The notes below the pieces were generated by a model. It ran no database searches and had not been told where the DNA came from. It saw nothing but the letters and a program-made list of their open reading frames with translations. From Epiperipatus broadwayi (lineage: Eukaryota; Onychophora; Udeonychophora; Euonychophora; Peripatidae): a DNA stretch of 64,000 nucleotides. The stretch lies in the NCBI GenBank assembly GCA_028023455.1, contig JAQFVV010006208.1, positions 12,110,984 through 12,174,983 on the forward strand, written 5' to 3'. Within the stretch, counting starts at the first letter, position 1. Every line of letters begins with the position of its first letter. Shown here piece by piece: positions 23,858 to 34,890 of the stretch. The position numbers were made by a program, and so were the translations under genes.

Positions 23858-24278
23858 TTTTGCTACATTTTCATTTACCATTGTCAAACTCCCTCCACTC
23901 ACAACTTTGACGCCATCCATTTCAGATAAATACACTAATGATTATTACTAATCATTTTCAAGATTAGAGATTATCTCTGTATGTTTATTTATGTGAATTT
24001 AAAAAGAATGGGGAGATATGGATGTGTTTATTATATCTATAAAGATATTACATACGGGACAGAGAAAGGTGAATAACTCCGTGTGGGTAAAATTAAAAAA
24101 ATCAGATATATTAATCTTTAACTGAGGTTTAAAGTTTATATCTGTGTTAGAAATAATCTCTAGTTTCGAAAGTGATTAGTAATAATCATTATTGTATTTA
24201 TCTGAAATGGATGGAGTCAAAGTTGTGAGTGGAGGGAGTTTGACAATGGTAAATGAAAATGTAGCAATTTACTCTAAA
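23858..24278. repeat. Long foldback, ~125-bp arms
   Basis: 23858-23985 and 24150-24278 are inverted copies, for example 'caaactccctccactcacaa' against its complement near 24224-24243. The loop of about 165 bp holds no recognised sequence. Long arms with few differences indicate a young element or an inverted duplication. Confidence 0.85.
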
Positions 24279-24304
24279 TACTTTGCATATAATAGAGATG
24301 TATA

Positions 24305-24400
24305 TGAGAGAGAGAGAGAGTGACCTGGGCCAACTGATGAGGGCTGGTTCAGCACGAAATGCGCCTTGGGGGTCATTTGTCTTTTATTGTATCTTTATTT
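24305..24400 (+). mobile_element. Family A fragment with hammerhead relic
   Basis: After a (GA)n tract, 24330-24369 reads CCAA, CTGATGA, stem II GGGCTG/CAGCAC (one mismatch), GAAAT, GCGCC, TTGG. Core boxes and stem I are intact, but the triplet before TTGG is GCC instead of NUH, so the cleavage site is lost. Confidence 0.7.
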
Positions 24401-25690
24401 GTGTGAATTTAAAAAGAATGGGGAGATGTTTATTATATCTATAAAGAATATTTTTTATAAAAATTACAGTCATATAATATACTTTAATTTTTAAAATAGT
24501 GCAGATAGACTTTAACTTTTGTATCTTCACACTCTCATTGCCAGTACTTATGATTTGCCCATACTTAAACGTTTGGGTTGAAAGAATAGGTGGACTCATT
24601 CTATTCTTTCACAAAGACTTTATCTCGTGCTGGAAAATGAGAGTATTCATTTATTGTTAAGATTCATAAAGCACATATACATTAGCTTGAAAAGCTGATC
24701 ATTAGTTTATTACATATCATAGCATCGCGCTATATAAAAATAAATATCTATTTATATATCAACTTATGTACTTTCAAAATTCAATAAAGATTATGTAACA
24801 AACACAAAACAAGGTGATTGTGTCACAAAAATAATGTATAAATCTAGTTTTATAATACTATTCTTTATCATAAAATAAATAGGATTACAACTTTCCTATG
24901 GTGACTATACAATTAGTATCAAAGGATATGTAAAATTTTTACTTGGAAAACAGATTTCACCTTTTGATGTACGTTTGGTTAATGTCAAAAAAATTTATAC
25001 ACCAAATTTATTAACATATGCTCTAATAGTATTATGGAAAATAATAATAGCCAAATCATAATGATAAGAATCAGTTTATTTCTTGAGAGTTTATAAAACT
25101 TTTGATTTCTGGGAGTGACAGAGCTGGGCTATGATACCAGGACCTTGGTCTCCAAAATCCACCAACTCTATAAATCAATACAGGACAAATGAAAAGTAGC
25201 TACATGAAACTTGTCATGTTCCTGTTATAATTTTTTCAGAGATCTTTTCTTCAATTAAAAAACACAATAAATTATTTCAATTAAACATTGAGGTTTTACC
25301 AATATCAAAAATAGAACTTCTCCACAAGTTATGTGCACTTGAAAATAAACATCAGTCATTTGGTGATATGATGTCATAAATAAAAGACATTATCTTTTAT
25401 TCAGAGGGGAATTACACCCTATACACATACACTGTAATGTTTTTTTAACATCTCAAAAAGTATTATTTTTTTTGTAATTCTTTTATGAGCTAATGCAATA
25501 CATGACTGTTAATAAAAACACCCATAGAAAATGTAGTTTTTAAATATTCAGCTTTATTACTGCCTAGCATGCTTTTATTATAACATGTATTTTATATTTA
25601 TGACTATAAGGCATAAACATGATATGCATATTATATCGAAAGCCTGCTGAGCAGTAAAAGCTGAGTATTTAAAAACTACTAAACATCACA
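24400..25690. other. Mostly featureless; weak tRNA-like segment near 25130-25200
   Basis: On the minus strand around 25200-25130, 'tagagttggtgga' and 'aaggtcctggtatcata' have the spacing of A- and B-box sequences, so a decayed SINE head is possible. Nothing else was recognised. Confidence 0.35.
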
Positions 25691-26275
25691 TGATCACCAT
25701 CTCTTATGTTAGCACATAACTGTTATTAAACAGGCAAAACTTTCCATACAGTAGTGCCACCCTGTGCCAACCAGAGTAATCAATGGATGTCAGAAGGCTT
25801 GTGCATAAAATCCCCATCTAGTGCCTTATCCCCAGATTAGTTTCTGGCTTGTGGCCTTCATCAGTGAAGAGCCTTGGATCTGAGAGCACTGCACTTAGAT
25901 CTTAGGATCTAATGCAACCCTCCAGGAGCCACCTTTTATCTCTACTTAACTACAAAACTATGAGAATGAAATTAAAAACACAATGTTTTCAATCGAAGCT
26001 CAATAGCTTATATAGTCATATGGGTCTGAACTCAGTTCAGCACCCATACATTTTGGTGTCTTTGGCTCTTTAACAACCATAGTCACCACTATCCTATTAG
26101 GTAAGATTGGTGTTAAACCACTAAACATCACATGATCACTTTCTCTTATGCTAGCACATAACTGTTATTAAACATGCAGAACTCTCCATACAGTAGTGCC
26201 ATCCTGTGCCAACCAGAGTAATCAGAGTAGCACTACTGTATGGAGAGTTTTTCCTATTTAAAAACTACATTTTCT
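25690..26275 (-). mobile_element. Hammerhead repeat family B, partial tandem dimer
   Basis: The first unit starts at 25735 (aaactttccatacagtagtg) and runs through the ribozyme, 'tttatctctacttaactaca' and 'catcacatgatcactttctc'. The second starts with the same sequence about 442 bp later (26185) but is cut short and folds back (cactactgtatggagagttt at 26245). This is the tandem arrangement also seen at 45.2 kb. Confidence 0.8.
25830..25869 (-). ncRNA. Hammerhead ribozyme, type I, family B
   Basis: Minus strand: stem I CUUCA pairs with UGGGG using G·U pairs. CUGAUGA, stem II GGC/GCC, GAAAC, then UAAUC giving an AUC cleavage triplet. All core positions are conserved. It differs from the other copies in stem I by a change that keeps pairing (C-G to U·G). 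Confidence 0.75.
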
Positions 26276-26279
26276 GTGG

Positions 26280-27375
26280 ATGTTTTCATTAATAATCATG
26301 TAAAAAGCATTATCATATATTTTATCATTACATTTCAAAATAAATCCTATGCTGCTCTTATACAAACCTTTGTATAGTTTAACAATTTTTTTGCCCAGTA
26401 TACTTGTAACTACACCAGGACTATTTTTATATTGTAATGGATTGAACTATGAACCAAGTATCACTAAATTCAAATGAGGTAGTATTTTTTATTCACTATC
26501 AGTGATTCTATTGTGGCAAAGGTGCTAAAAGGAATATATTCAAATCTGCAAGTCATGAATATATTTACATACTAATATAAATTATCCCAACATACAGTCA
26601 AAAGTAAACTCATTCATAAATAAATGATTAAGACCTTTATTATATCACACAAATATTATAAATCCCTTATAATAATTACTATTAAATGCATAACCACTAG
26701 TTATTATTATCAAGCCAAATAGAACTGAGGAAAGAGGGAATACCCACTTTTCATCTTTGATCAAGATAATAAAATAAAAACTATTCAGATCAAATCGTAT
26801 ACATTTCTTTTGAATAAGGTTTAGCATCTTTACATTAGATTATAAAGTATAAAGTCATTTCTCAGCTTTACACAAGTACTTTTATTTAAGTGCTTGCTCA
26901 ATAAGATCTTGGCTGCAGATATTCAATTAGTATTAAAATGGTATTCTCATTTATTACAATATTTAATATGTGTGTGTAATTAAAATTATATATCTATCTA
27001 TATATCTTTGCAGTATGATGCCATCAAATTCCATTTGCAAAATATTTAATATTATGACACATAAGTAATAATCATTATGTTACATTTGCTCAGATATCTG
27101 CAAATAAAATTGCTTAAATGATGATAATCCTTAACGTTCCCCAATTAATAGCCTAGCCTTTGTGTACTTGATCAGTAAGCAATATCAGTTAATATTAGGG
27201 ATGAAATACACTTTGAGTGTAAAATTAAGTGCTATTTTCATATTTGAATCATGAAAATACAGAAAAAAGTTTTGTACTATCAACATACAATGAAGCGAGA
27301 GAGTATGCTTAAATCCATTTTGGATATAAATTATTTTTAATAGGTGATTAATTAAAGTATTTAAATATAGTAATT
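26280..27375. other. No gene seen
   Basis: A/T-rich with a short TATC-like tract near 26988-27004; no coding or repeat homology recognised. Confidence 0.5.
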
Positions 27376-27380
27376 ATTAA

Positions 27381-27745
27381 TATGCAAAAAGTTATAATTA
27401 TTTCATAGAAATGATTTACATAACATTATTGTTCATTCTTTAAATATCAAAACTAGTGCCAATAATAATTATAATCTGTTAGAAATTACTTTATACAATA
27501 CATAATATAAATAAATGTATAACTTATTAGCTTTTGCTCACATTGTTATTCATTTATTATTAATATGCAAGAAGTTATAATTATTTCATAGAAATGATTT
27601 ACATAACATTATTGTTCATTCTTTAAATATCAAAACTAGTGCCAATAATAATTACAATCTGTTAGAAATTACTTTTACAATACATAATATAAATAAATGT
27701 ATAACTTACTAGGTTTTGCTCACACTGAGTTATTCATTTAAAGAG
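27381..27745. repeat. 183-bp tandem duplication
   Basis: 27381-27560 and 27564-27740 are nearly identical (both contain 'caaaactagtgccaataata'). The period is 183 bp. No ribozyme or coding sequence is seen in the unit. Confidence 0.9.
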
Positions 27746-28177
27746 ATGTCTTTAATTTATTTTCCCACATTGTACCATTGTCATAGCAACTAGGTTTCTT
27801 ACTGTATTTGTTTACCAGTAAAATCTTACATTTTTCAAAAACTATTTTGACTGATATTTAAAAATTAAAAATATTTGATACTTTAATTCTACTTAAAATT
27901 AATGAGAGAATACAAAAGATTATAGAATCTCTATTGAAAAGAAAGTGTGTTACTATGTTAGCATGAAATCTCTTTTGTTGACACTGTCTAAACTTAAAAA
28001 TAATTTTAAACATAACTTTTTTACTTGTTTACTATTATTTTGTTTGCAAAATTAATAAATATTTGTTTTTTAGTAAGTATTACATATTAAAATTTAGATT
28101 TTACTTGAATATATTAATTTTTAAGCAAGAATTATTCAATTAAAAATTTTGTAATGCCAAATAAAAACCCTACTTTT

Positions 28178-28325
28178 ATGTACCTTTATTCTTTCATTTA
28201 AGCTCAAACTACTCTGAAATTATTCAAAGTAATACCTCTTAACAAGAGACCATATATACTCTAGGAATAGTCTCCCTATCAAAATTTTTCTTTGTATTAT
28301 TTAATAAATTATTCAAAGTAATACC
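28178..28325 (-). pseudogene. Inverted partial copy of PLE endonuclease
   Basis: This segment is the reverse complement of 28330-28490 with about 10% differences, including the 'ttaagctcaaact' and 'tattatttaataaattattc' parts. It forms the left arm of a palindrome whose right arm is the longer PLE fragment. Confidence 0.8.
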
Positions 28326-28331
28326 CCTTAT

Positions 28332-28680
28332 TACTTTGAATAATTTATTAAATAACACAAAGGAAATTTTTGATAGGAAAACTATTCCTGGAGTTGTGTA
28401 TATTATCTCTTGTTTTTGTAAGAAGGCATATATAGGTCAGAATAGTTTGAGCTTAAATGAAAGAATAAAAGTACATAAAAGTAGAGTTAGAAATAAATAT
28501 CTTAGTTCTGCTTTGTATGCTCATGAAAAAGATACAGACCACACTATTAATTTTGATGAAGCTAAGGTTGTCTTCTTTGAGAGAAATGAAATAAAAAAAA
28601 AGAATTAAAGAATATTTATTATTAAAATGTTATGATTCTGAAGCAAGTAAATGGAATTGTGGGTAATGTTCAGTATAAAT
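28332..28680 (+). pseudogene. Penelope-like element, GIY-YIG endonuclease fragment
   Basis: The frame 28336-28608 encodes TIPGVVYIISCFCKKAYIGQN, where GVVYII…AYIGQ corresponds to the GIY…YIG motif. It continues LNERIKVHKSRVR and ALYAHEKDTDHTINFDEAKVV, the HKS..R and H….GH.I.F blocks of PLE endonucleases. Beyond a frameshift come KEYLLLKCY and ASKWNCG-like residues. It differs in sequence from the 20-21.5 kb PLE (SYIGQTIHK), so it belongs to a different copy or subfamily. RT is absent. Confidence 0.85.
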
Positions 28681-29459
28681 ATATTATTTTGTAGTTCTTT
28701 TTAGATTTTATTTTCCTGGCTAGTCTGTTTGAGTTTTGGATTTGGGGTAATTTTGATTATTCCAAAATATATAACAATTTTTCCATGTATTATTTAAGAA
28801 CAAGACTTTCCTCCTTTTTATATTAAGTGTTTACATTTTGTGGGATCAGTTTTAAATTAATATCTTAATTATTACAGAAGTTTTTTTTCTGAAATCTTTT
28901 TTTTTTTTACTAAAAAGCAAAATATTTTTTTCTAGAATAATTCTGTTACATAAATCAAAGACAATATTTTATTTTTCAGCTAATAAGATATTCAAAATTT
29001 GTAACTAATATTTTGTTGTATTTAAAAAAAGACAAAAAATGTTTGGTTAAAAAAAGTTTTTTTTTTTTTATAAATAATTCATATTACAAAATCTATGGAA
29101 TAAAAAAAAAAATATTATTGTGACACCGTAATTTTTATAAAAAAAATGGATATCTATAAATAATTACCCCAAAAGTGTGTGTCCATATATATAATCCTTT
29201 ACATAGACATACACATTGTTAATAGGTAAAGGCTAAGAAATATGGATTAGAGATTGAAAAACAAATAAACAATTATTAATCTATAGTTAATTACCTATTA
29301 GTTGGTAAATGTTAGATGTTAGTTTGAATAAGGATTTAATATATATGTAGATTCATCAGCAATATTTGTTTAAAGTTATTTTCTTAACATTAAATTCTAT
29401 CTATTTTGTATTTCTTTAAACTTAGCTTTCAGATCAGCATTGTTATTCAATTTATGGCT

Positions 29460-30990
29460 GTCGTGTGTATATTAGAAAGGACTTGAACTCAGACTTTCAA
29501 ACTCTTTACAGCTATGCATTCCATCTTATACAACTGCTACAAACATGTGAAAAAGATAAATCATCTCAAATATATGTATTTCATGCTAAACCAGCACTCA
29601 TCAGTTGGTCCAAATCACAATCTCTCACACACATATGCAACCAGTGCAGTTTATATTAAGTTAGCAAATCTTCAAACTTTAATGGATAAGCTTCAATCTT
29701 CATCCTCCAACCCTTCAGCCATCCATATCATTAAAAATCTGATGATGAAACTCTCAAAGCCCTTGCTGATCCCAGTATTATTGTCATACACATATTGACT
29801 TTAAGTCACTCTGCTCCTCACATATAAGATCTTAATATGTCCATTTAAATATACAGAAGAGGGATGGATAGAATACAGGATGAATATGTAATATTCAAGT
29901 ACATAAGTATATGGACTATACTAAACTTAATGTTATTAGAAGGGACTTGAACTCAGACTTTTAAACTTTTTACAGCTATGCACTCCATTTTATAGAAATG
30001 ATACACATGACCACATATATGTGGAAAAAATAAATGATTTCCAACATATATATTTCATGCTGTACCAGCACTCATTGATAGGGCCAGATCATCACCTCCC
30101 AAACATATATACAATCAGTGATCAGTTTATATTAAGATAGCAAATCTTCTAATTTTAATAGACAAACTTCAATGTTCTCCACCCTCCAACTCTTTAGTAA
30201 TCCATATTGAAAATCTGATAATGGAACTATCAAAACCTTCACTGACATCAATATGGTATGACAATAATATTAGCATCAGCGAGAATTTTGAGTGTTGCAT
30301 CATTGGATTTTAAATGATATGGATGACTGAAGAGTTGGAGGTGGATGAAGCTTGTCCATTAAAGTTTGAAGATTTGTTATCTTAATATAAACTAATGATA
30401 ATCTGGACCAACTGATAAGTACTGGTTCAGCATGAAATATATATATATATTGGAGATCATTTATCTTTTTCATATATCTGTGGTCGTATGTGTCCATTGT
30501 ATAAGATGGAGTGCATAGCTGTAAAGAATTTAAAAGTCTGAGTTCAAATCCCTTCTAATTATATTAAGTTTAGTATAGACAACTTGAATTTAACATATTC
30601 ACCCTGTATTCTGGCCATCTATAAAAGGAATTAGAGTGACTTAAAGTCAACATGGATATGACAATAGTATTGGCACCAGCAAGGGCTTTGAGAGTTCCAA
30701 CATCAGATTTTCAATGATATGGAAGGCTGAAGAGTTAGAGAGTGGAGAATATTGAAGATTTGCTATCTTAATATAAACTGAGCACATAATGTATGTATGT
30801 GTTGTAGATAGTGGTTTGGACCAACTATGAGTGCTGGTTCAGCACAAAATATGGATATTGGATTTTATTTATGTATATCAATTGTATAAGGTAGAGTGCC
30901 TATTTGCAAAAAGCTTGAAAGTCTGAGTTCAAGTCCCTTCTATTTACATTAATTTAGTATAGATACTATACTTATATTTGAATATTATAT
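29460..30990. mobile_element. Cluster of four family A hammerhead repeats, two tandem pairs head to head
   Basis: The ribozyme regions lie at about 29579-29608 (-), 30060-30090 (-), 30407-30450 (+) and 30828-30865 (+). Each unit has 'gaactcagactttc' or its complement at one end and 'actttaatgga' and 'ttatattaagatagcaaatc' inside. The minus pair is spaced about 474 bp and the plus pair about 422 bp, so each pair is a tandem dimer and the pairs are inverted. The overlapping small frames are translations of the repeat. Confidence 0.8.
29579..29608 (-). ncRNA. Hammerhead ribozyme, family A (5' two thirds conserved)
   Basis: Minus strand: CCAA, CUGAUGA, a six-pair stem II (GUGCUG with UAGCAU, two G·U) closed by GUU, then GAAA. 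The following segment reads ACAUAUAUUUGAG, so the stem I partner UUGG has become UUUG and pairing is weak. The core is intact. Confidence 0.65.
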
Positions 30991-31009
30991 ATATATCAAA
31001 TAAAATAAA

Positions 31010-31350
31010 TATAATAATTAAAATACTCTGGAATAAACTCTACAATATTCAATATACTAATATAAAAAATAAATAATAGCTGTACCAGCTTATGATAATG
31101 TACATCATAATGTAAGCTAGCTATAGCTATTATTTATGTTTCATATTGGTATATTGAATATTGTAGAGTTTATTCCAGAGTATTTTGATTATATATATAT
31201 AAACAAAGTAGTTTTTGGTTTAAACCGTGTGTTATTTTTGTTTGCTACCCAATGTCTCGATGAAATAGCATCCACCATTGATAATGGCGGACGCTATTTC
31301 ATCAAACATTGGGTAGTAAGAAACGGTTAAACCCAAAAACTACTTATTTA
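31010..31350. repeat. Two adjacent hairpins
   Basis: First: 31013-31072 pairs with 31132-31190 (tactctggaataaactctac and complement). Second: 31205-31275 pairs with 31283-31350, with arms containing 'gatgaaatagc' / 'gctatttcatc' and the outer 'aagtagtttttggttt'. The 64-codon frame at 31136 only spans them. Confidence 0.85.
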
Positions 31351-31459
31351 CATAGTATAACTGTGAAAACATTAAATATATATATATATGCGCGCACACA
31401 CACACAAACGTGTGTAAATCATTTCAAATATTATTGGTTTGTTGCAGGATAAAAAGAAC

Positions 31460-32870
31460 TCCAAATATGATTCAGTTTCCTTTAAAATTTTGCTTCTTTT
31501 AAAATATTAATAATAATTTCATCTTTATCTGGAGATGTTCCTTTTATAAACTTAATTGCATATCTTACCTTTCTTTAAACTATTTGATAATTATAGAGAT
31601 TACTTTTTTTATTACTGTAAAATTCTTTTTAGAACTGTTCTATATATTTTATGATGTTGTCTCTATAATAACATTTGTTGTTTTTTTCTTATTATAGAAA
31701 CAACTGTCCTTCCAAGTACCAAGGTATTGCTTTATGTTTTTGAGACTTTTATTCTCTTCTATAACATATTTTACTGATTCACGGTCATATTTTTAATATA
31801 ATTACTAATACTTTTCCATACTATTTTACAATTTTCATATTCACTCTCTTTTTCCCTATTATTTGTATTATTTAAAAATTTAAAAATATGTTTGTTACTT
31901 TTTATACCAGTAATTTGAATAGCAGTTCTTAATAGAATATCAATTATTTTTTTATTATTCTTAGGTTCAAGTTTGAAGCATCTTCAAAATCTACAACAGT
32001 TGCCTTTTTTCTCACTTTGGGTTAACATGTATTTTATATTTCTTTAATTGATCACTTCCTTTACAGAATGTAATTAAGAACATTAAAATCTCAAAATACA
32101 TGTTTTTGATTACTTGAACTATAATTCATTTCTGCCATATCCCCATTTGGATCTTTCCATGTCCATTTCTGTTTAGCATATTTTTCAAAAAAGAAATTCA
32201 TGATATAATGGGAGGAAGGGGGGTTTGTAAATTCCATAAATGTATTGCATTCTCTTTCATTTCTATCATCATAACCAAATTTAGCCTAAACTTTTTAATC
32301 TTTAATTATTTTCCAATTCCATATTTAATCTCACATAATTGTTTTAAAGTGTTATCAACAACATCAAATGCATTTTCTACATCTACATAAAAGTCCTCTA
32401 GTTTTTCATCTACAATGAGAATTTGTTGGAGAATCGAACTGAATTATCTGTATTTGGTATCTTCTTTAAATAACTAACCTTGCCACTTTTTCTGATATGC
32501 CATCAATATCCACAATGTTGTTTTTCCTCATTTTTTATTTATAATAAATCCTGCTTCATTTGTACTCTCAATATTTATGATCTTTGTAGTTAAGGTACAT
32601 GACCATTTTCCAAATTAAATTATCATTTTACTTTTTCTTCTAACTTCACAAATTCCAACAATGTTCCATTTAATATTTAATAGACCTTCAAATTCATTTA
32701 ATCTTTCTTTACTTGACAGTGATCTTTAACTGTAGGTAGTTAAATAAAGGGGTGACAATGAATGGCAACCGGGTTGGTAGTCAGGAGATTCTCAGCACCC
32801 TTTCCTTTCAGTAATCAACTGCTGCATTGGATGATAACTTTGCATCCTATTGAGAATAAGACCATGCCAT
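31460..32870 (-). pseudogene. RTE-type LINE, 5' half (endonuclease to RT start)
   Basis: Collinear at nucleotide level with 60130-61680 of the larger RTE copy on the same strand. Shared landmarks include 'tttttgagacttttattctc' (31738), 'tccatttctgttta' (32163), 'ttgccactttttctgatatg' (32478) and the 5' end 'ggagattctcagcaccctt' (32785). It is heavily mutated, with the APE-like endonuclease frame broken in many places. The 3' half is absent, so either it is a deleted full-length copy or the 3' part was lost by rearrangement; that is unusual because LINE insertions normally lose the 5' side. Confidence 0.85.
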
Positions 32871-33089
32871 ATGTATAATTTCTACACTTCTTTTATGTTT
32901 CTAAATCAGCAACAATCCAAATGAGAGCAACATTATTAATAATAATCATATTGGTTGCAGCATCAACTACCATTCATTAAACATTCAGATACAAAATTTT
33001 AATTTTATATTTAATTTTAAATTATCAGTTTTGTCATTATAATTAGCTTTCAAAAGATTAAACAATGATTTTACAAAAAGAATATATAA

Positions 33090-33385
33090 TTAGGGGGTGT
33101 GTGAACCCAGACTTTCAATCTCTCTTTAGTCATTCACTCTATCCTGTACAACTGAAACACATGATTACATGAATATGAAAAACATAAATGATCCCCAATA
33201 TGTGTATTTTGTGCTAAACCAGCACTCATCATTTGATCCAGATCATCTTCCACACACATATATAATAGGTGCTCAATTTATATTAAGATAGCAAATCTTC
33301 AAACATTAATTGACAGGCTTTAATCTTCTTCATTCTCCAGCCATCCACATCATTGAAAATCCCCTCTTACTACATCTTTCTTAAA
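33090..33385 (-). mobile_element. Family A hammerhead repeat, decayed
   Basis: Starts with 'gaacccagactttcaatctc' and includes 'ttgtgctaaaccagcactcatc' (33208-33230), the complement of stem II and core. The core C3 is changed (AUGAUGA) and GAAA reads CAAA, so it is inactive. Confidence 0.7.
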
Positions 33386-33799
33386 GTATATTAATTATAC
33401 ATGTATTTAAATATTAAAAAGAATATATATGTGTATATACATACATTTCTAGACATTACATTTAATACACTGCTTTAAGCTTCACATTTATTATTATAGC
33501 ATTATAAAATATGCTAATGGCAATTACTGCATTTCAGCCAAATCCTTTCATTTAGGTAAACTATACAACATTATTTAATCACACACACACAATGGTCTTG
33601 CTTTTATTGACATACATTACATGCCTTTATTTTGAAGTGTCTTATTTTTAGAAAGCATTTAGAAATACTTTTATTCAACTTACTTTCTCAGTATATTTGT
33701 TTATTTGTTTGTGTTTCATTGTTTCATAAATATAGTTTAAGTAAGACACATGACAGGGCAATATAGTTTTTTTTTGGTTTCAATTGATAGCTTTTATAA

Positions 33800-34296
33800 A
33801 TAACTTTATTGAAAAAACACATGTAAGAATGATACAATTGTAAATCAAAAATAATAGTTATCCATGTTGCTCAGGCAACCAGATGGTCTGATGTGGTCAC
33901 TGGTGTTGTTTAATCCAGCTTGATCAGGCTCCATGTGTTGTCAAATAAAAATCTGGACAAGATAATTATGTCCTTATGGTGAAATTCCTTCAGCGTGGAA
34001 ATAAATGTGTCTTCAGGCTTGGGATGAGGAATGGTAAATTTGTTGTGACATCTGGCTATCCAGGTGGCATAAGTGATAAAGGTCGAGAGTCTTGAGGTGA
34101 CATAATCCCTGGACAGGAAGCAGCTCTTGATATTTTATTTTGTTCAGAGAAATGAATGTTCTGATTTTGTCATATGCTGGGCAATCATTAATCGTGTGAT
34201 CAAAGGTTTCTGAGGTTCTGTGGCAGTTGTGACACATAGGATTGATAGCTTTTAAAATCAAGTTTAATATGTTTTAAATAATGGGCATTTTGTTGG
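33800..34296 (-). pseudogene. LINE C-terminus and 3' end (unassigned clade)
   Basis: The minus frame 34261-34013 has CHNCHRTSETFDHTINDCPAYD, a C-x2-C…H…C pattern like the zinc-binding tail of several LINE reverse transcriptases. Downstream in another frame is RFLFDNTWSLIK. A polyadenylation signal AATAAA is at 33805-33810 (minus). Imperfect copies of 'ggtttcaattgatagctttt' at about 33777-33796 and 34297-34315 may be a decayed target-site duplication. It does not match the two other LINEs here. A host-gene retrocopy is a less likely alternative. Confidence 0.55.
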
Positions 34297-34614
34297 GTTT
34301 CAGTTGAAAGCTTGATCTAATTATTTATTAACACTTATATAATAAAGTACACATACTAAATCTGATATATACATAAGATATTCATATTAACTTATTACAG
34401 AAATCTCTAAATCAATTTGATACTAGAGATCTGCAATAAGTTAATATTTACAGTATTTTCTGCAATCTTTTGAATGAATAAAACTTCTAAAACGTTAAAT
34501 TAATTTAGCACTTACAGTTTATATATATAAATTACAGTAATAAATACATAATTTAAAATTGAATTTATGTAATGATAGATTGTTTAACAGAAAGATAATT
34601 ACAAATATCTAAAT

Positions 34615-34890
34615 ACTAAAAATAATAGAGATAAAAAATATGCCTTTATTTGTCTTGCCTTAAACCCCCCAAAAATAATTCTTTTTCAATCACAATTGAG
34701 TTTTTTAGATTGGACTTAAAAAAAGCTGAGTGGTTCACATAGGGATGAAGTTAATTAATTTCTGGACACCCCCATCCCACCCTTTCATTTTAAGTTCAAT
34801 TTAAAAACCCAATTGTGGTTAAATAAACAATTATTTTGGGGGCTTTTAGTGCATGATAAATAAAAACATTTACTATAAAATATTTTTAAC
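34615..34890. mobile_element. MITE-like foldback, copy 2
   Basis: Arms around 34620-34712 and 34800-34885 pair ('tcaatcacaattgagttttt' against 'aacccaattgtggttaa…'). Same family as 13200-13425, which supports mobility. Confidence 0.65.
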
